64,000 bases of DNA, from positions 82,710 to 146,709 of the forward strand of contig NZ_JAAGLV010000022.1 of the NCBI RefSeq assembly GCF_010548305.1. Reading direction: 5' to 3'. A program made the translations under genes and the position numbers. Source of the stretch: Streptomyces sp. SID13031. GTDB lineage: Bacteria; Actinomycetota; Actinomycetes; Propionibacteriales; Kribbellaceae. Position 1 is the stretch's first letter. Every line of letters starts with the position of its first letter. Below, in pieces: positions 55,345 to 63,925 of this stretch. The notes beneath the pieces are model-generated. The model was not told where the DNA came from. It searched no databases and saw nothing but the letters and a program-made list of their open reading frames with translations.

Positions 55345-55986
55345 ATGACGGCGAGTCCGGAGCAGTCACTGCGAGAATGGGTGCCGGTGGAGCATCGCCG
55401 GTTCGGGCTCGATCGGCGGACGTTCAAGCCCGGGTTGATCGCGCTCGGCGTGGCGCTGGTACTGATCTACGGGTTGCAGGGATTGAACGCGGCGATCCCG
55501 TGGCGCAACGAGATCCAGGCCGGTCAGGTGCTCGACCTGGGCGCCGGCGCGACCGCGGTGCCACCGGTCGGGTGGCAGCTCGAGAGTGGCACGCTGACCG
55601 GCGGATCCGGAGCGAGCGCGACGAATCTCCAGGTGCTCCTCGCCTCCGGTGGCGCGAGGATCGAGTTGATCGGTACGACGTACAACGGCAGCGCGGTCGC
55701 GTTCCTGGAACAGGTGCTGCGGTCGCAAGGCGATTCGCCCCAGGTGTCCGCCGGGCGGGGCACGCTGACCACCGACGCGGGCCTGGTCGGGGTGGTGGAA
55801 AGCCGAACAGGTCCCACTGGTGACGGGACCGACGTCGCATTCAAGATGGCCGTCGGCGACAGCCAGGCGGTCGACGCGGCTCCGGCACTGCTCGTCCGGG
55901 TCCGGACCGCGGCGGGCCAGCTCGATCGGTACCAGAACGAGGTCGACGCCTTGCTGCGCAGCATCAAGCCGGGGGTGGCCCGATGA
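55345..55986 (+). CDS. Hypothetical membrane-anchored protein coupled to PrsW
   Basis: 213 aa from ATG 55345 (GGAG at -7). One N-terminal helix (PGLIALGVALVLIYGLQGL, residues about 29-47), then an extracytoplasmic domain of about 160 residues (WQLESGTLTGGSGASATNLQVLLASGGARIEL) without known motifs. ATGA overlap with the PrsW-like protease gene strongly suggests a substrate or partner relationship. Confidence 0.75.
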   Translation: MTASPEQSLREWVPVEHRRFGLDRRTFKPGLIALGVALVLIYGLQGLNAAIPWRNEIQAGQVLDLGAGATAVPPVGWQLESGTLTGGSGASATNLQVLLASGGARIELIGTTYNGSAVAFLEQVLRSQGDSPQVSAGRGTLTTDAGLVGVVESRTGPTGDGTDVAFKMAVGDSQAVDAAPALLVRVRTAAGQLDRYQNEVDALLRSIKPGVAR

Positions 55987-57143
55987 CCGCCGTACCGCAG
56001 GAGCGGGCAGCACAACTCGACGCGATCGAACAATCCGGCTGGGGTCAGCCGTACCGGTTCCTGCAGCCGCACAACCTTGCCTTCTGGGTGTACCTGCTGG
56101 GTGTGGGTGGCGGTCTACTGACGATGCTGCGGTACTTCGGTGCCGGTGCGCCCTTCTACGCCCAGGCGCTGACCGGCGGCGTCGTACTCTTCGGGCTGTA
56201 TCTCGTTCCGTGGCTGCTGCTCTTGCGGCATCACAACCGCTTCACCGCACAACCCGCCGGGCTGCTGGCCACCGGTTTCGTCTGGGGCGGAGTCGCCGCG
56301 ACCTTCTGGATCGCGCTACCGGCCAACACGGCCCTGCAGGCGATCTGGGCCAAAGTCGGCGGTACTTCGTTCGCCGCCGACTGGGGAGCCGGGCTCACGG
56401 CGCCGATCAACGAGGAATGGGGCAAGGCGCTCGGCCTGGTCCTGCTGATCGGCCTGGCGCCCCGGCTGGTGCGCAGTGCCTACGACGGCTTCATCATCGG
56501 CGCCTTCATCGGCCTCGGCTTCCAGGTCTTCGAAGACGTCCTGTACGTCTACAACGGCGCCACCCAACTGTTCGGCGTCGATCAGTTCGGATCCTCGCTC
56601 CGGGTCTTCGTGGTCCGTGGCGCCGCCGGGATCGTCTCGCACGCACTGTTCAGTGCGATCTTCTGCGCCGGCCTGATGTGGCTACTCGGCCGGACCCGCG
56701 GTGAACGCAACCGCCTGCGCGGCGTGCTCACCATGTTGATGGCGATGACCTTCCACTTCGCCTGGGATGACATGAGCGGCATCAGCAGCGGGGGCGTCTG
56801 GGCGGCGGTCCTTCCCTTCGCCATCGCAGCCGTCGAACTGATCGCTGTCTTCTACGTACTCCGCCACGCCGCCCGCCAGGAACGCGCCTGGATCCGCGCC
56901 CTCCTCAGCCCAGAGGCCGAGGCCGGCACCATCGACCCGGCCCTCCTCGACGCCGTCTCCGGTCTCCGCAAAGACCGCAGGAAGTACCGAAAACACCTCC
57001 ATCACCGCACCAAGGCCAACCATCTGCTCGAAGCCACCAACGACCTGGCCCGAGAAATCGCCACTGCCCAGGGCACCGAAACCCCCCGCGTCACCCACGC
57101 ACGCTCAGAGATCCTCCGCCTCCGCAACAAGCGCCAGTCCTAG
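55983..57143 (+). CDS. PrsW-type intramembrane metalloprotease
   Basis: 386 aa, eight helices. PrsW (PF13367) catalytic motifs: NEEWGK (E144, E145), GFQVFEDVLY (E184, D185), SHALFSA (H220) and TFHFAWDD (about 255-262). In Bacillus PrsW site-1 cleaves an anti-sigma factor. Here the target is unknown, but the coupled upstream single-helix protein is an attractive candidate. C-terminal 70 residues are basic and cytoplasmic. Overlaps the convergent gene by 4 bp. Confidence 0.9.
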   Translation: MTAVPQERAAQLDAIEQSGWGQPYRFLQPHNLAFWVYLLGVGGGLLTMLRYFGAGAPFYAQALTGGVVLFGLYLVPWLLLLRHHNRFTAQPAGLLATGFVWGGVAATFWIALPANTALQAIWAKVGGTSFAADWGAGLTAPINEEWGKALGLVLLIGLAPRLVRSAYDGFIIGAFIGLGFQVFEDVLYVYNGATQLFGVDQFGSSLRVFVVRGAAGIVSHALFSAIFCAGLMWLLGRTRGERNRLRGVLTMLMAMTFHFAWDDMSGISSGGVWAAVLPFAIAAVELIAVFYVLRHAARQERAWIRALLSPEAEAGTIDPALLDAVSGLRKDRRKYRKHLHHRTKANHLLEATNDLAREIATAQGTETPRVTHARSEILRLRNKRQS

Positions 57144-57427
57144 GCATCGACCCTGAAGGGATCGTGCTCGGCGAGAAGCTTGTCCAAGCGGGCCTGGTCC
57201 ACCCGGTTGGTGACGACCGAGAGCTCTTGCCGATCCCGCACAACTTTGCAGAGGGTGACGGTCGAGGTAACCAGGTAGAGAAGCCCAAGAGCCAGAAACG
57301 CACGAATCCACCCGGCGGCGGGCAGATAGACGATGGCGATGGTCATCGCAGTCATCGAGATGCCGAAGGACGCGATCGCCTGGAGGTAGAAGGCGGAGGT
57401 CTGTGAGGGCTGGATCGGTTTCGTCAT
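57140..57427 (-). CDS. YiaA/YiaB-type two-helix inner membrane protein
   Basis: 95 aa from ATG 57427. SFYLQAIASFGISMTAMTIAIVYL-type first helix (here AFYLQAIASFGISMTAMTIA) and WIRAFLALGLLYLVTSTVTLCKVVRDRQE form the yiaA/B two-helix domain (PF05360). Function unknown. Confidence 0.85.
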   Translation of the reverse strand: MTKPIQPSQTSAFYLQAIASFGISMTAMTIAIVYLPAAGWIRAFLALGLLYLVTSTVTLCKVVRDRQELSVVTNRVDQARLDKLLAEHDPFRVDA

Positions 57428-57518
57428 GGGCTCATCGTCGGCGCGGGGACGGGCGCCGCGCATGAGATGAACTACTCAACGCGACCGGGGAGTACTGACG
57501 GCTCATGCCCCGCGTGCA

Positions 57519-59951
57519 TCAGAGCCGCTCGACGCCGTAGCCGTCGAGCTCACCGGGCTCGAAGCGACACAGGCCAGCACTCCACCAGAACTTTCCGCCC
57601 GGATCACCCTGAAGCTTGTACTGGCGATCGCCGTAGAGAGCTGCCCATCCGGATCCCGACAGCCCGAGAAGGCGTATGTCGGGACTCTCGGGTGGATCCT
57701 CGAGCCTCCAGATGGATATGCAGCCGTCCGAGACACTACAGGCGAATGTACGCAAATCCGGCGAGAACGCGGCCGCGCTTAGCTCGCCCCGCTCGACCAT
57801 CTTGCGAACCATCACTACAGGGCTGATCCGGACGGCGAAGAGATTGCCTAGCCTAGAGGGGAGGAATCGTAGCCAGCGACGTCTCCTCGCCGGGCTGATA
57901 TCCCACGCCTGCACGATCCCGTCGTCGCCAGCACTGGTTATCCGTGCATCATCGGGGGACCAGGCGACCGCCAGGACGGAGCTGCGGTGGCCGGTGAGCG
58001 TGGCCACGACGCTGCCCGAGTCGATATCCCAGAGCCGTACCAGGTGGTCGTGACCGGCGCTGGCGAGCCGGGCGCCATCCGGGGACCAAGCCAACGCCAG
58101 CACCCAGCGGCTGTGGCCGATGAGCATGGCCACGACGCTGCCCGAGTCGATATCCCAGACCCGCACCAGGTGGTCGTGACCGGCGCTGGCGAGCCGGGCG
58201 CCATCCGGGGACCAGGCCAGCGTCCGGACCCAGTTGGTGTGGCCGGTGAGCGTGGCCACGACGCTGCCCGAGTCGATATCCCAGACCCGCACCAGGTGGT
58301 CGTCGCCGGCGCTGGCGAGCCGGGCGCCATCCGGGGACCAGGCCAGCGTCCGGACCCAGTCGGTGTGGCCGGTGAGCGTGGCCACGACGCTGCCCGAGCC
58401 GATATCCCAGACCCGCACCACGCTGTCGCCGCCGGCGCTGGCGAGCCGGGCGCCATCCGGAGACCAAGCCAAGTCGAGCACGGGGCCGCTGTGGTTGGTG
58501 AGCGTGGCCACGACGCTGCCCGAGCCGATATCCCAGACCCGCACCACGCTGTCGCCGCCGGCACTGGCGAGCCGGGCACCATCCGGAGACCAAGCCACCG
58601 TCCGCAGCGAGACGGTGTGGCTGGCGAGCGCGGCCACCGCACTGCCCGAGCCGACATCCCAGATCCGCACCACGCTGTCGCCGCCGGCACTAGCGAGCCG
58701 GGCACCGTCGGGGGACCAGGCAACCGCCCGAACGGAGCTACGCTGGCCGGGGAGGGTAGTCACCATACTGCCTGAGCTGACATCCCAGATCCGCACCACG
58801 CTGTCGTCGCCGGCGCTGGCGAGCCTGGCGCCATCCGGAGACCAGGCCACCGTCCACACCCAGCGGCTGTGGTCGGTGAGCGTGGCCACCGCACTGCCTG
58901 AGCCGACATCCCAGATCCGCACCACGCTGTCGTCGCCGGCGCTGGCGAGCCTGGCGCCATCCGGAGACCAGGCCACCGTCCGCACCCAGTCGGTGTGGGC
59001 GGTGAACGTGTCCACCACGCTGCCCGAGCCGACATCCCAGACCCGCACCACGTGTTCCATGCCGCCGCCCGCGAGCCGGGCACCATCCGGAGACCAAGCC
59101 ACCGCCTCAATCCATCCGCTATTGCCCTTGAGCGTGGCCACCGCATTGCCCGAGCCGACATCCCAGACCCGCACCACGCTGTCGTCGCCGGCGCTGGCGA
59201 GCCTGGCGCCATCCGGAGACCAGGCCACCGTCCGCACCCAGTCGGTGTGGGCGGTGAGCGTGGTCACCCCACTGCCCGAGCCGATATCCCAGATCCGCAC
59301 CACGCGGTCGTGACCGGCGCTGGCGAGCCTGGCGCCATCCGGAGACCAGGCCACTGCCAACACCGAGCCAGCGTGACCGACCAATGCCGTGATCTGGACG
59401 AGGGTCTCGAGATCCCAGATCTCAACCTGTCTTCCGCGGGCAAGCGCGATCAGATCGAAATGAGGATTCCAGGCGAGCGCCACCACGCCAGCAAGAGCGG
59501 AGCCCGTCTGCAGCCGGGGTATCGCCGACGGCATTGCCGCTCCCCATCCATCTATCTCAACCCCATCAGGCAAGGCCGCACCGTTGAGTCGAGAACGTTG
59601 CCACTTGGCGCCGCCGAGCTGCGCTTGTCGGAGATCCGCGCCGATTAGGGACGCACCGTCCAAACGGCTGCCGGTGAGGTCGGCGCCTCGCAGGGAGACG
59701 CGGTCCAGGCGCGCACCCACCATCGTGCAGTTCGAAAGGTTGGCGCCGCTGAGATCGCTGCCGGCAACGAAGTGGGCATCGGTCAGGTCGGCACCCTCGA
59801 AGTCGACGCCTGCCAACAGGTCATCCGTGCCGAACACCTGCCCGTGGAGATCCTCTCCGCGATAGTCGCGAAATCGGACGGGGCCCGCGAGGCCCGCAGC
59901 CTGAAAGTCCTTGAGGAGGGCTCGGGCGTTGCGCTTGCTCCAGTCGCTCAT
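57519..59951 (-). CDS. Pentapeptide-repeat / WD40 beta-propeller protein (sensor partner of NACHT ATPase)
   Basis: 810 aa. Residues 1-47 are a short leader (MSDWSKRNARALLKDF). Residues about 48-128 are pentapeptide repeats of A(D/N)LxG type (VDFEGADLTDAHF, LRGADLTGSRLDGASLIGADL). From 155 a degenerate blade, 191-694 twelve near-identical 42-residue WD40 units each built on AWSPDGARLASAG and (R)VWDIGSGSVVATL, and one more degenerate blade (AAFSPDLRTFACSVSDGCISIWRLE), about 14 blades or two 7-bladed propellers. The C-terminus ends YKLQGDPGGKFWWSAGLCRFEPGELDGY, a tail seen on bacterial WD40 conflict proteins. Its ATG overlaps the stop of the NACHT gene. Confidence 0.9.
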   Translation of the reverse strand: MSDWSKRNARALLKDFQAAGLAGPVRFRDYRGEDLHGQVFGTDDLLAGVDFEGADLTDAHFVAGSDLSGANLSNCTMVGARLDRVSLRGADLTGSRLDGASLIGADLRQAQLGGAKWQRSRLNGAALPDGVEIDGWGAAMPSAIPRLQTGSALAGVVALAWNPHFDLIALARGRQVEIWDLETLVQITALVGHAGSVLAVAWSPDGARLASAGHDRVVRIWDIGSGSGVTTLTAHTDWVRTVAWSPDGARLASAGDDSVVRVWDVGSGNAVATLKGNSGWIEAVAWSPDGARLAGGGMEHVVRVWDVGSGSVVDTFTAHTDWVRTVAWSPDGARLASAGDDSVVRIWDVGSGSAVATLTDHSRWVWTVAWSPDGARLASAGDDSVVRIWDVSSGSMVTTLPGQRSSVRAVAWSPDGARLASAGGDSVVRIWDVGSGSAVAALASHTVSLRTVAWSPDGARLASAGGDSVVRVWDIGSGSVVATLTNHSGPVLDLAWSPDGARLASAGGDSVVRVWDIGSGSVVATLTGHTDWVRTLAWSPDGARLASAGDDHLVRVWDIDSGSVVATLTGHTNWVRTLAWSPDGARLASAGHDHLVRVWDIDSGSVVAMLIGHSRWVLALAWSPDGARLASAGHDHLVRLWDIDSGSVVATLTGHRSSVLAVAWSPDDARITSAGDDGIVQAWDISPARRRRWLRFLPSRLGNLFAVRISPVVMVRKMVERGELSAAAFSPDLRTFACSVSDGCISIWRLEDPPESPDIRLLGLSGSGWAALYGDRQYKLQGDPGGKFWWSAGLCRFEPGELDGYGVERL
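57870..59381 (-). repeat. Twelve tandem 126-bp WD40-coding repeats
   Basis: Exactly 12 in-frame units of 126 bp (42 codons), with strong nucleotide conservation in long blocks across units (for example the ACGCTGCCCGAGTCGATATC-type blocks). Sequence homogeneity indicates recent amplification or gene conversion. Confidence 0.9.
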
Positions 59952-62596
59952 GCTGAGTCGTCCGTAAAGCGAGCGACCCAGTCCATGGCCTCGGCGGGGG
60001 CCAGGTCGCGGAGGAAACGGATGGTCAGCCCGGTCAGCTGAGCTTCGCCGAGCTTGTCGTAGTCCTGCTCGCGAAGAATCGCGGCGAGCCGGCTAGCGAG
60101 CAGGAACTCCCAGACGGATTGGTGGGCGAATCGCCATTGGCGCTCGTCGATCTGCAGGAGCGTCCGGCCACCGAGCAGTTGGGCGGCTTGGTCGAGGGTC
60201 AGATCGTAGCGAGGGAGATCCAGCTTTCTGGCGACCCGGTGAAGGGCGTCTTCATTGACGTCCCGGTCGCCACCTCGCCAGAGTTCGAGCGCGAGTTCCT
60301 CCAGTGCGCGCTGCCGCACCTCAGGCGGGACCTTGCGCTCGTCATCCGGGTCCACCTTGTCGGCCTCTTCGGTCAGCCACCTCCGGACCAGCTTCTGATA
60401 GAGGTCGGCGGCCTTGAGGGTCGTCCCGGCCGGCGCGGCCTCGATCTCCTTGATCGACAAGTCCTCGACCATGAACGAGAGCATGCGCGGCGTCTTGGCG
60501 AGATCGGGCAGGTTGTCGACCCCATGGAGCGCCTGCATCCAGCGGTCGGCGGTTTGCTCTGCGACGGCGTCGCCTTTCAGAGTGAACCAGCGGGTGAGGA
60601 AGTTCCGCTGCTGGGAGTCGTCGAACGGCTCGAGTTGGTACACCCGGCCCTCATGGACGGTCCGGAGCGAGTCGAACAGCTTGCTCGTGGCCTCGTCCGT
60701 ACTGCGGAAGTGGTTCGGCCTGGTAGTCAGGAGGACCTTCGCTCGCCCCCGCAGGGCCTGAATGAACGTCTGAAGCTGTGCGGCCGCGTTCTGGTAGCCG
60801 ACGCGAACGGCGAACTCGTCGTACCCGTCGATGAGCAATGCGAGCGAACCGGCCTCCAAGCTGTGCTCGAAGCGGTCGATGTTGAACGCCGACCGGCTCG
60901 GGATCATCACGCTCGAGACCATCTCGCCGATGGTCTCGCCCTTGTCGCGGTTCCGCAGACTGATGACGATCGGGGTGATCGTCACCCAGTCGTTGGTCAC
61001 CATCTGATAGGCGAGCTTGCGGACCAGGAAGGACTTCCCGTAGCCCGCATCGCCGAGGATGAGGAAGAACCGGCCTTCCTCGTCGAGGACTCCGTCGTAG
61101 ATCTCGCCCAGCATGTCCGTCTGAACATCCTGGCTCGCCTTACCCCACCGGTCGATGGCGCGGAACCGTTGCGGCATGTACAAGTCCTGCCGGTACAACG
61201 TGTCGGACTCCAGTTGGGATCGCAACCAGTCTGAATAGGCCCTGGGTTCGAGCAGATCGTTGTACTCGACGATGGTCTTGATCTGCACACCGCGCCTGCG
61301 CGCCTCCGCCCGTAGGGGCGGATCGTCCGGTCCGTTGTAGACCACCACGAAGTCAGTACCAGCGCGCTCGCGCAGCGGGCTGAACACCAACTCCTCGAAC
61401 CGATCCAGCGTCGCCGCGTCGAGTGGCCGATCGAGGATGCCGACGCAGCGTCGTGGCGCTGCGGGGCGGACCACCATCAGGTAGTCGAGTGGCGGGTTCC
61501 CCTTCTTCCGCCGGTCGATCGAAGCCTCGCCGACATCCCGCCGAGTCACGTACTCGATGCGAGTGACCAAGTCGTCCAGCGGCAGACCGATCTCAGGACG
61601 GTCTCGCTCACGACGATCATGGACTGCGGCCTCCGACAAGGGCGGCCCTTGCCAGCCTGGCGGCTGGAAATCCCTGGTGACGTGCCAGTGATTACCGTCC
61701 GGACTAATGCGGGTATCAGCGATCCACTTCTCAGCCTGCCGATCCCACTGCCGTGCCCACCGGGAAAGCCGGTCCGGTTCGAAGTGCAGAATCTGGTACT
61801 GGTTGGGCACCTCGGCCGGCCGCCAGTTGGAGTCGATGGCGCTCGACCCGGTGGCCAGCACAAGGGTGTTGTCCGCCAGGCGATCCTCCTTGCCGGCATG
61901 CGTATGGCCGTGGAGCAGTACGTCCAGCCGAGGTCCGACGATCCTGGTCAGTTGGTCGGCATCCTGGAGATTCTCGTTGTCAGCGACGTCACCGCGACGC
62001 GGGTTGTGATGAACGACCCCGATCCTGAGCACGTCGTCGATCTCACCGAGGCGATCGTTGAACCAGTGAAGCTGCTCCCGGCCGCACAAGCCATAGTGAT
62101 CGTCTTCGACGTGGCTCTCTTGGATGGTCGAGTTGAACGCCGCGACAACGACCCGCAGGTCTTCGAACGAGTGCAGGCGATACGGCTGTTCCTCGGTGAA
62201 CGCCGTGGCTCCATGCAGGGCCGCAACGAACTCCTGATAGCGAGACCATTTCTTGGTGTACGGCCGCTTCGGGGCGACCCCCTCCTCGGCGCACTCCTCG
62301 AAGTAGATCTTGCTCTTGTGCCAACTCACGTCGTGGTTACCGGGCACGACGACTACCCGATCGCGCCCCAGACCGGTTTGCTGACAAAGGACGTCGATGA
62401 AGGCAAGCGCTTGCTCGTACTCCGGTTTCAGACTTCTCTCGGTGATGTCACCGGAAAGAATGATCAGATCGATCGGCGGAATCGGCTCCGACAGGCCAGC
62501 GAGATCCCGCACCAGCGCGCTGGCGAGAGAATCGACCCCCTCGCCGAAATGGTGATACTGGCCGAACTGTGTGTCCGAGATATGCAGGACTGTCAC
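59948..62596 (-). CDS. Calcineurin-like phosphoesterase fused to a NACHT (STAND) ATPase
   Basis: 882 aa from GTG 62596, chosen because the phosphoesterase domain begins at once (VTVLHISDTQFG); an ATG at 62719 would add 41 low-complexity residues. Residues 1-310: phosphoesterase with D8-x-Q10 (Gln in place of the usual His), GD at 49-50, GNHD 86-89, HH 196-197, GHTH 230-233. Residues about 370-450: a small alpha/beta region (LDYLMVVRP, FVVVYNGPDDPPLRAEARRRG) that may be a degenerate nuclease-type or linker domain. From about 510: NACHT with Walker A GDAGYGKS (515-522), Walker B LLIDGYDEF (590-594 = DGYDE), sensor TTRP near 626, then a helical C-terminus (FAHQSVWEFLLASRL). Likely a nucleotide-gated effector; coupled to the WD40 gene (ATGA). 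Confidence 0.9.
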   Translation of the reverse strand: MTVLHISDTQFGQYHHFGEGVDSLASALVRDLAGLSEPIPPIDLIILSGDITERSLKPEYEQALAFIDVLCQQTGLGRDRVVVVPGNHDVSWHKSKIYFEECAEEGVAPKRPYTKKWSRYQEFVAALHGATAFTEEQPYRLHSFEDLRVVVAAFNSTIQESHVEDDHYGLCGREQLHWFNDRLGEIDDVLRIGVVHHNPRRGDVADNENLQDADQLTRIVGPRLDVLLHGHTHAGKEDRLADNTLVLATGSSAIDSNWRPAEVPNQYQILHFEPDRLSRWARQWDRQAEKWIADTRISPDGNHWHVTRDFQPPGWQGPPLSEAAVHDRRERDRPEIGLPLDDLVTRIEYVTRRDVGEASIDRRKKGNPPLDYLMVVRPAAPRRCVGILDRPLDAATLDRFEELVFSPLRERAGTDFVVVYNGPDDPPLRAEARRRGVQIKTIVEYNDLLEPRAYSDWLRSQLESDTLYRQDLYMPQRFRAIDRWGKASQDVQTDMLGEIYDGVLDEEGRFFLILGDAGYGKSFLVRKLAYQMVTNDWVTITPIVISLRNRDKGETIGEMVSSVMIPSRSAFNIDRFEHSLEAGSLALLIDGYDEFAVRVGYQNAAAQLQTFIQALRGRAKVLLTTRPNHFRSTDEATSKLFDSLRTVHEGRVYQLEPFDDSQQRNFLTRWFTLKGDAVAEQTADRWMQALHGVDNLPDLAKTPRMLSFMVEDLSIKEIEAAPAGTTLKAADLYQKLVRRWLTEEADKVDPDDERKVPPEVRQRALEELALELWRGGDRDVNEDALHRVARKLDLPRYDLTLDQAAQLLGGRTLLQIDERQWRFAHQSVWEFLLASRLAAILREQDYDKLGEAQLTGLTIRFLRDLAPAEAMDWVARFTDDSA

Positions 62597-62804
62597 GCCC
62601 TGCCTGCCTGTTCCCCCATGCACCTTCGCGGCCCCCTCATGATTCGCCTCGCGCCCCCCCTCGGCGTCCCGAAGGTGCCGAAGGGGGTCAGCCTTGCCGA
62701 CCCCGGCAACCATGCGCAACCCGTCGAGCCCGCAGGTTCGAGTCCTTCGGGTGTTGCGGGGTGGTGGCGCGGGAGCTTCGGGCGGGGGCCGTACCGTTGG
62801 GTGG

Positions 62805-63848
62805 GTGAATACCTTGGCGCGGCGGCTGGACTCCGTTCAGCGGCGGCGTCGGCGGCTTGGGTTTCCGTTGTCGGTGGTTTACAAGTTTTTTGATGATCAG
62901 GGCAGTTATCTTGCGGTGATCGTCACGTACTACGCGTTCGCGGCGATCTTTCCGATGTTGCTGATCTCGTCGTCGGTGCTCGGCTTCTTTCTGCAGGGAA
63001 ACGAGGATCTGCAGAAGGCCGTGCTGGAGTCGGCGCTCAAGGAGTTCCCGATCGTCGGCACCCAGCTCGCGACGCCGCAGGGGCTGCGGGGGAGTACGCC
63101 GGCGGTGATCGTCGGAACGCTGGCGGCGATCTACGGCATCATCGGGCTCGGGCAGGCGGTACAGAACGCCGTCAACGTGACCTGGGGAGTTCCCCGCAAC
63201 GGCAGGCCGAACCCGTTCCGCGGCCGGCTCCGGTCCGGGGCGCTGCTCACGCTGGCCGGTCTCACCGTGCTCAGTTTCGCGACCCTCACCGTTCTGGCCG
63301 GTAGTCAGGCGTCGCTTTCCGGTGAGGGCATGGGCTGGCTCGTCTCGATCGGCTCCGTGCTGGTCCTGACCGCCATGCTGACCCTGTGTCTGCGCCCCGG
63401 CAGCAGACCGCGGCCGAAGTTCCGGAAGATCCTTCCCGGAGCGTTCTTCACGGCGCTCGGCTGGCACTTGCTCGAACGCCTCGGCGGTATCTACGTCAAC
63501 GACGTACTGGCCAAGGCCAGCGAGGTGAACGGTGTGTTCGCGCTGACGCTCGGGCTGATCGGGCTCATCTACGCGGCGTCGGTGATCGCCGTGATCGGCG
63601 CCGAGCTGAACTCGGTGATCGCGCACCGGCTCTACCCGCGCTCGCTGCTGGCCCTCTTCACCGACTCGGCCGTCGACCTGACGCCGGCCGACCATCGCGC
63701 CTACGCCATGTACGCCCAGGCCCAGCGGCATAAATCGACCGAGACGATCCAGGTCACCTTCAAGCCAAAGCCGAAGCCGAAGTCGAAGTCGGACCAAGAT
63801 CCGGACCCAGAGCCGTCCCACGATCCGGATCCACCTGCCGAGTCGTGA
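62805..63848 (+). CDS. YihY/virulence factor BrkB family membrane protein
   Basis: 347 aa from GTG 62805; residues upstream of it in the same frame are low complexity. Six or seven helices: VVYKFFDDQGSYLAVIVTYYAFAAIFPMLLISSSVLGF, TPAVIVGTLAAIYGIIGLGQAVQNAVNVTWGVPRN, and WHLLERLGGIYVNDVLAKASEVNGVFALTLGLIGLIYAASVIAVIGAELNSVIAHRLYPR are the YihY (PF03631) signatures, split across helices. The C-terminal 60 residues are Lys/Pro/Asp-rich (KPKPKPKSKSDQDPDPEP). Function unknown. Confidence 0.9.
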   Translation: MNTLARRLDSVQRRRRRLGFPLSVVYKFFDDQGSYLAVIVTYYAFAAIFPMLLISSSVLGFFLQGNEDLQKAVLESALKEFPIVGTQLATPQGLRGSTPAVIVGTLAAIYGIIGLGQAVQNAVNVTWGVPRNGRPNPFRGRLRSGALLTLAGLTVLSFATLTVLAGSQASLSGEGMGWLVSIGSVLVLTAMLTLCLRPGSRPRPKFRKILPGAFFTALGWHLLERLGGIYVNDVLAKASEVNGVFALTLGLIGLIYAASVIAVIGAELNSVIAHRLYPRSLLALFTDSAVDLTPADHRAYAMYAQAQRHKSTETIQVTFKPKPKPKSKSDQDPDPEPSHDPDPPAES

Positions 63849-63859
63849 ACGAACGAGCG

Positions 63860-63879
63860 CCCGCCGAAAGCAAGGCGGG
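63860..63879 (+). terminator. Hairpin after the YihY-family gene
   Basis: CCCGCC (63860-63865) and GGCGGG (63874-63879) with an 8-nt loop, followed by TTCTC, 12 bp beyond the stop. Confidence 0.5.
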
Positions 63880-63925
63880 TTCTCATGGTCGTCGCAACAC
63901 CTTGATTTGAGGAGTTGCGGCGGCC

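Noticed and set aside
57987..59648. Repetitive plus-strand frames opposite the WD40 gene
   Set aside because: They exist only because the 126-bp repeats keep several frames open.
62597..62719. 41-residue N-terminal extension of the phosphoesterase-NACHT protein
   Set aside because: Low-complexity and not part of the phosphoesterase fold; GTG 62596 begins exactly at the first strand. The ATG start cannot be fully excluded.
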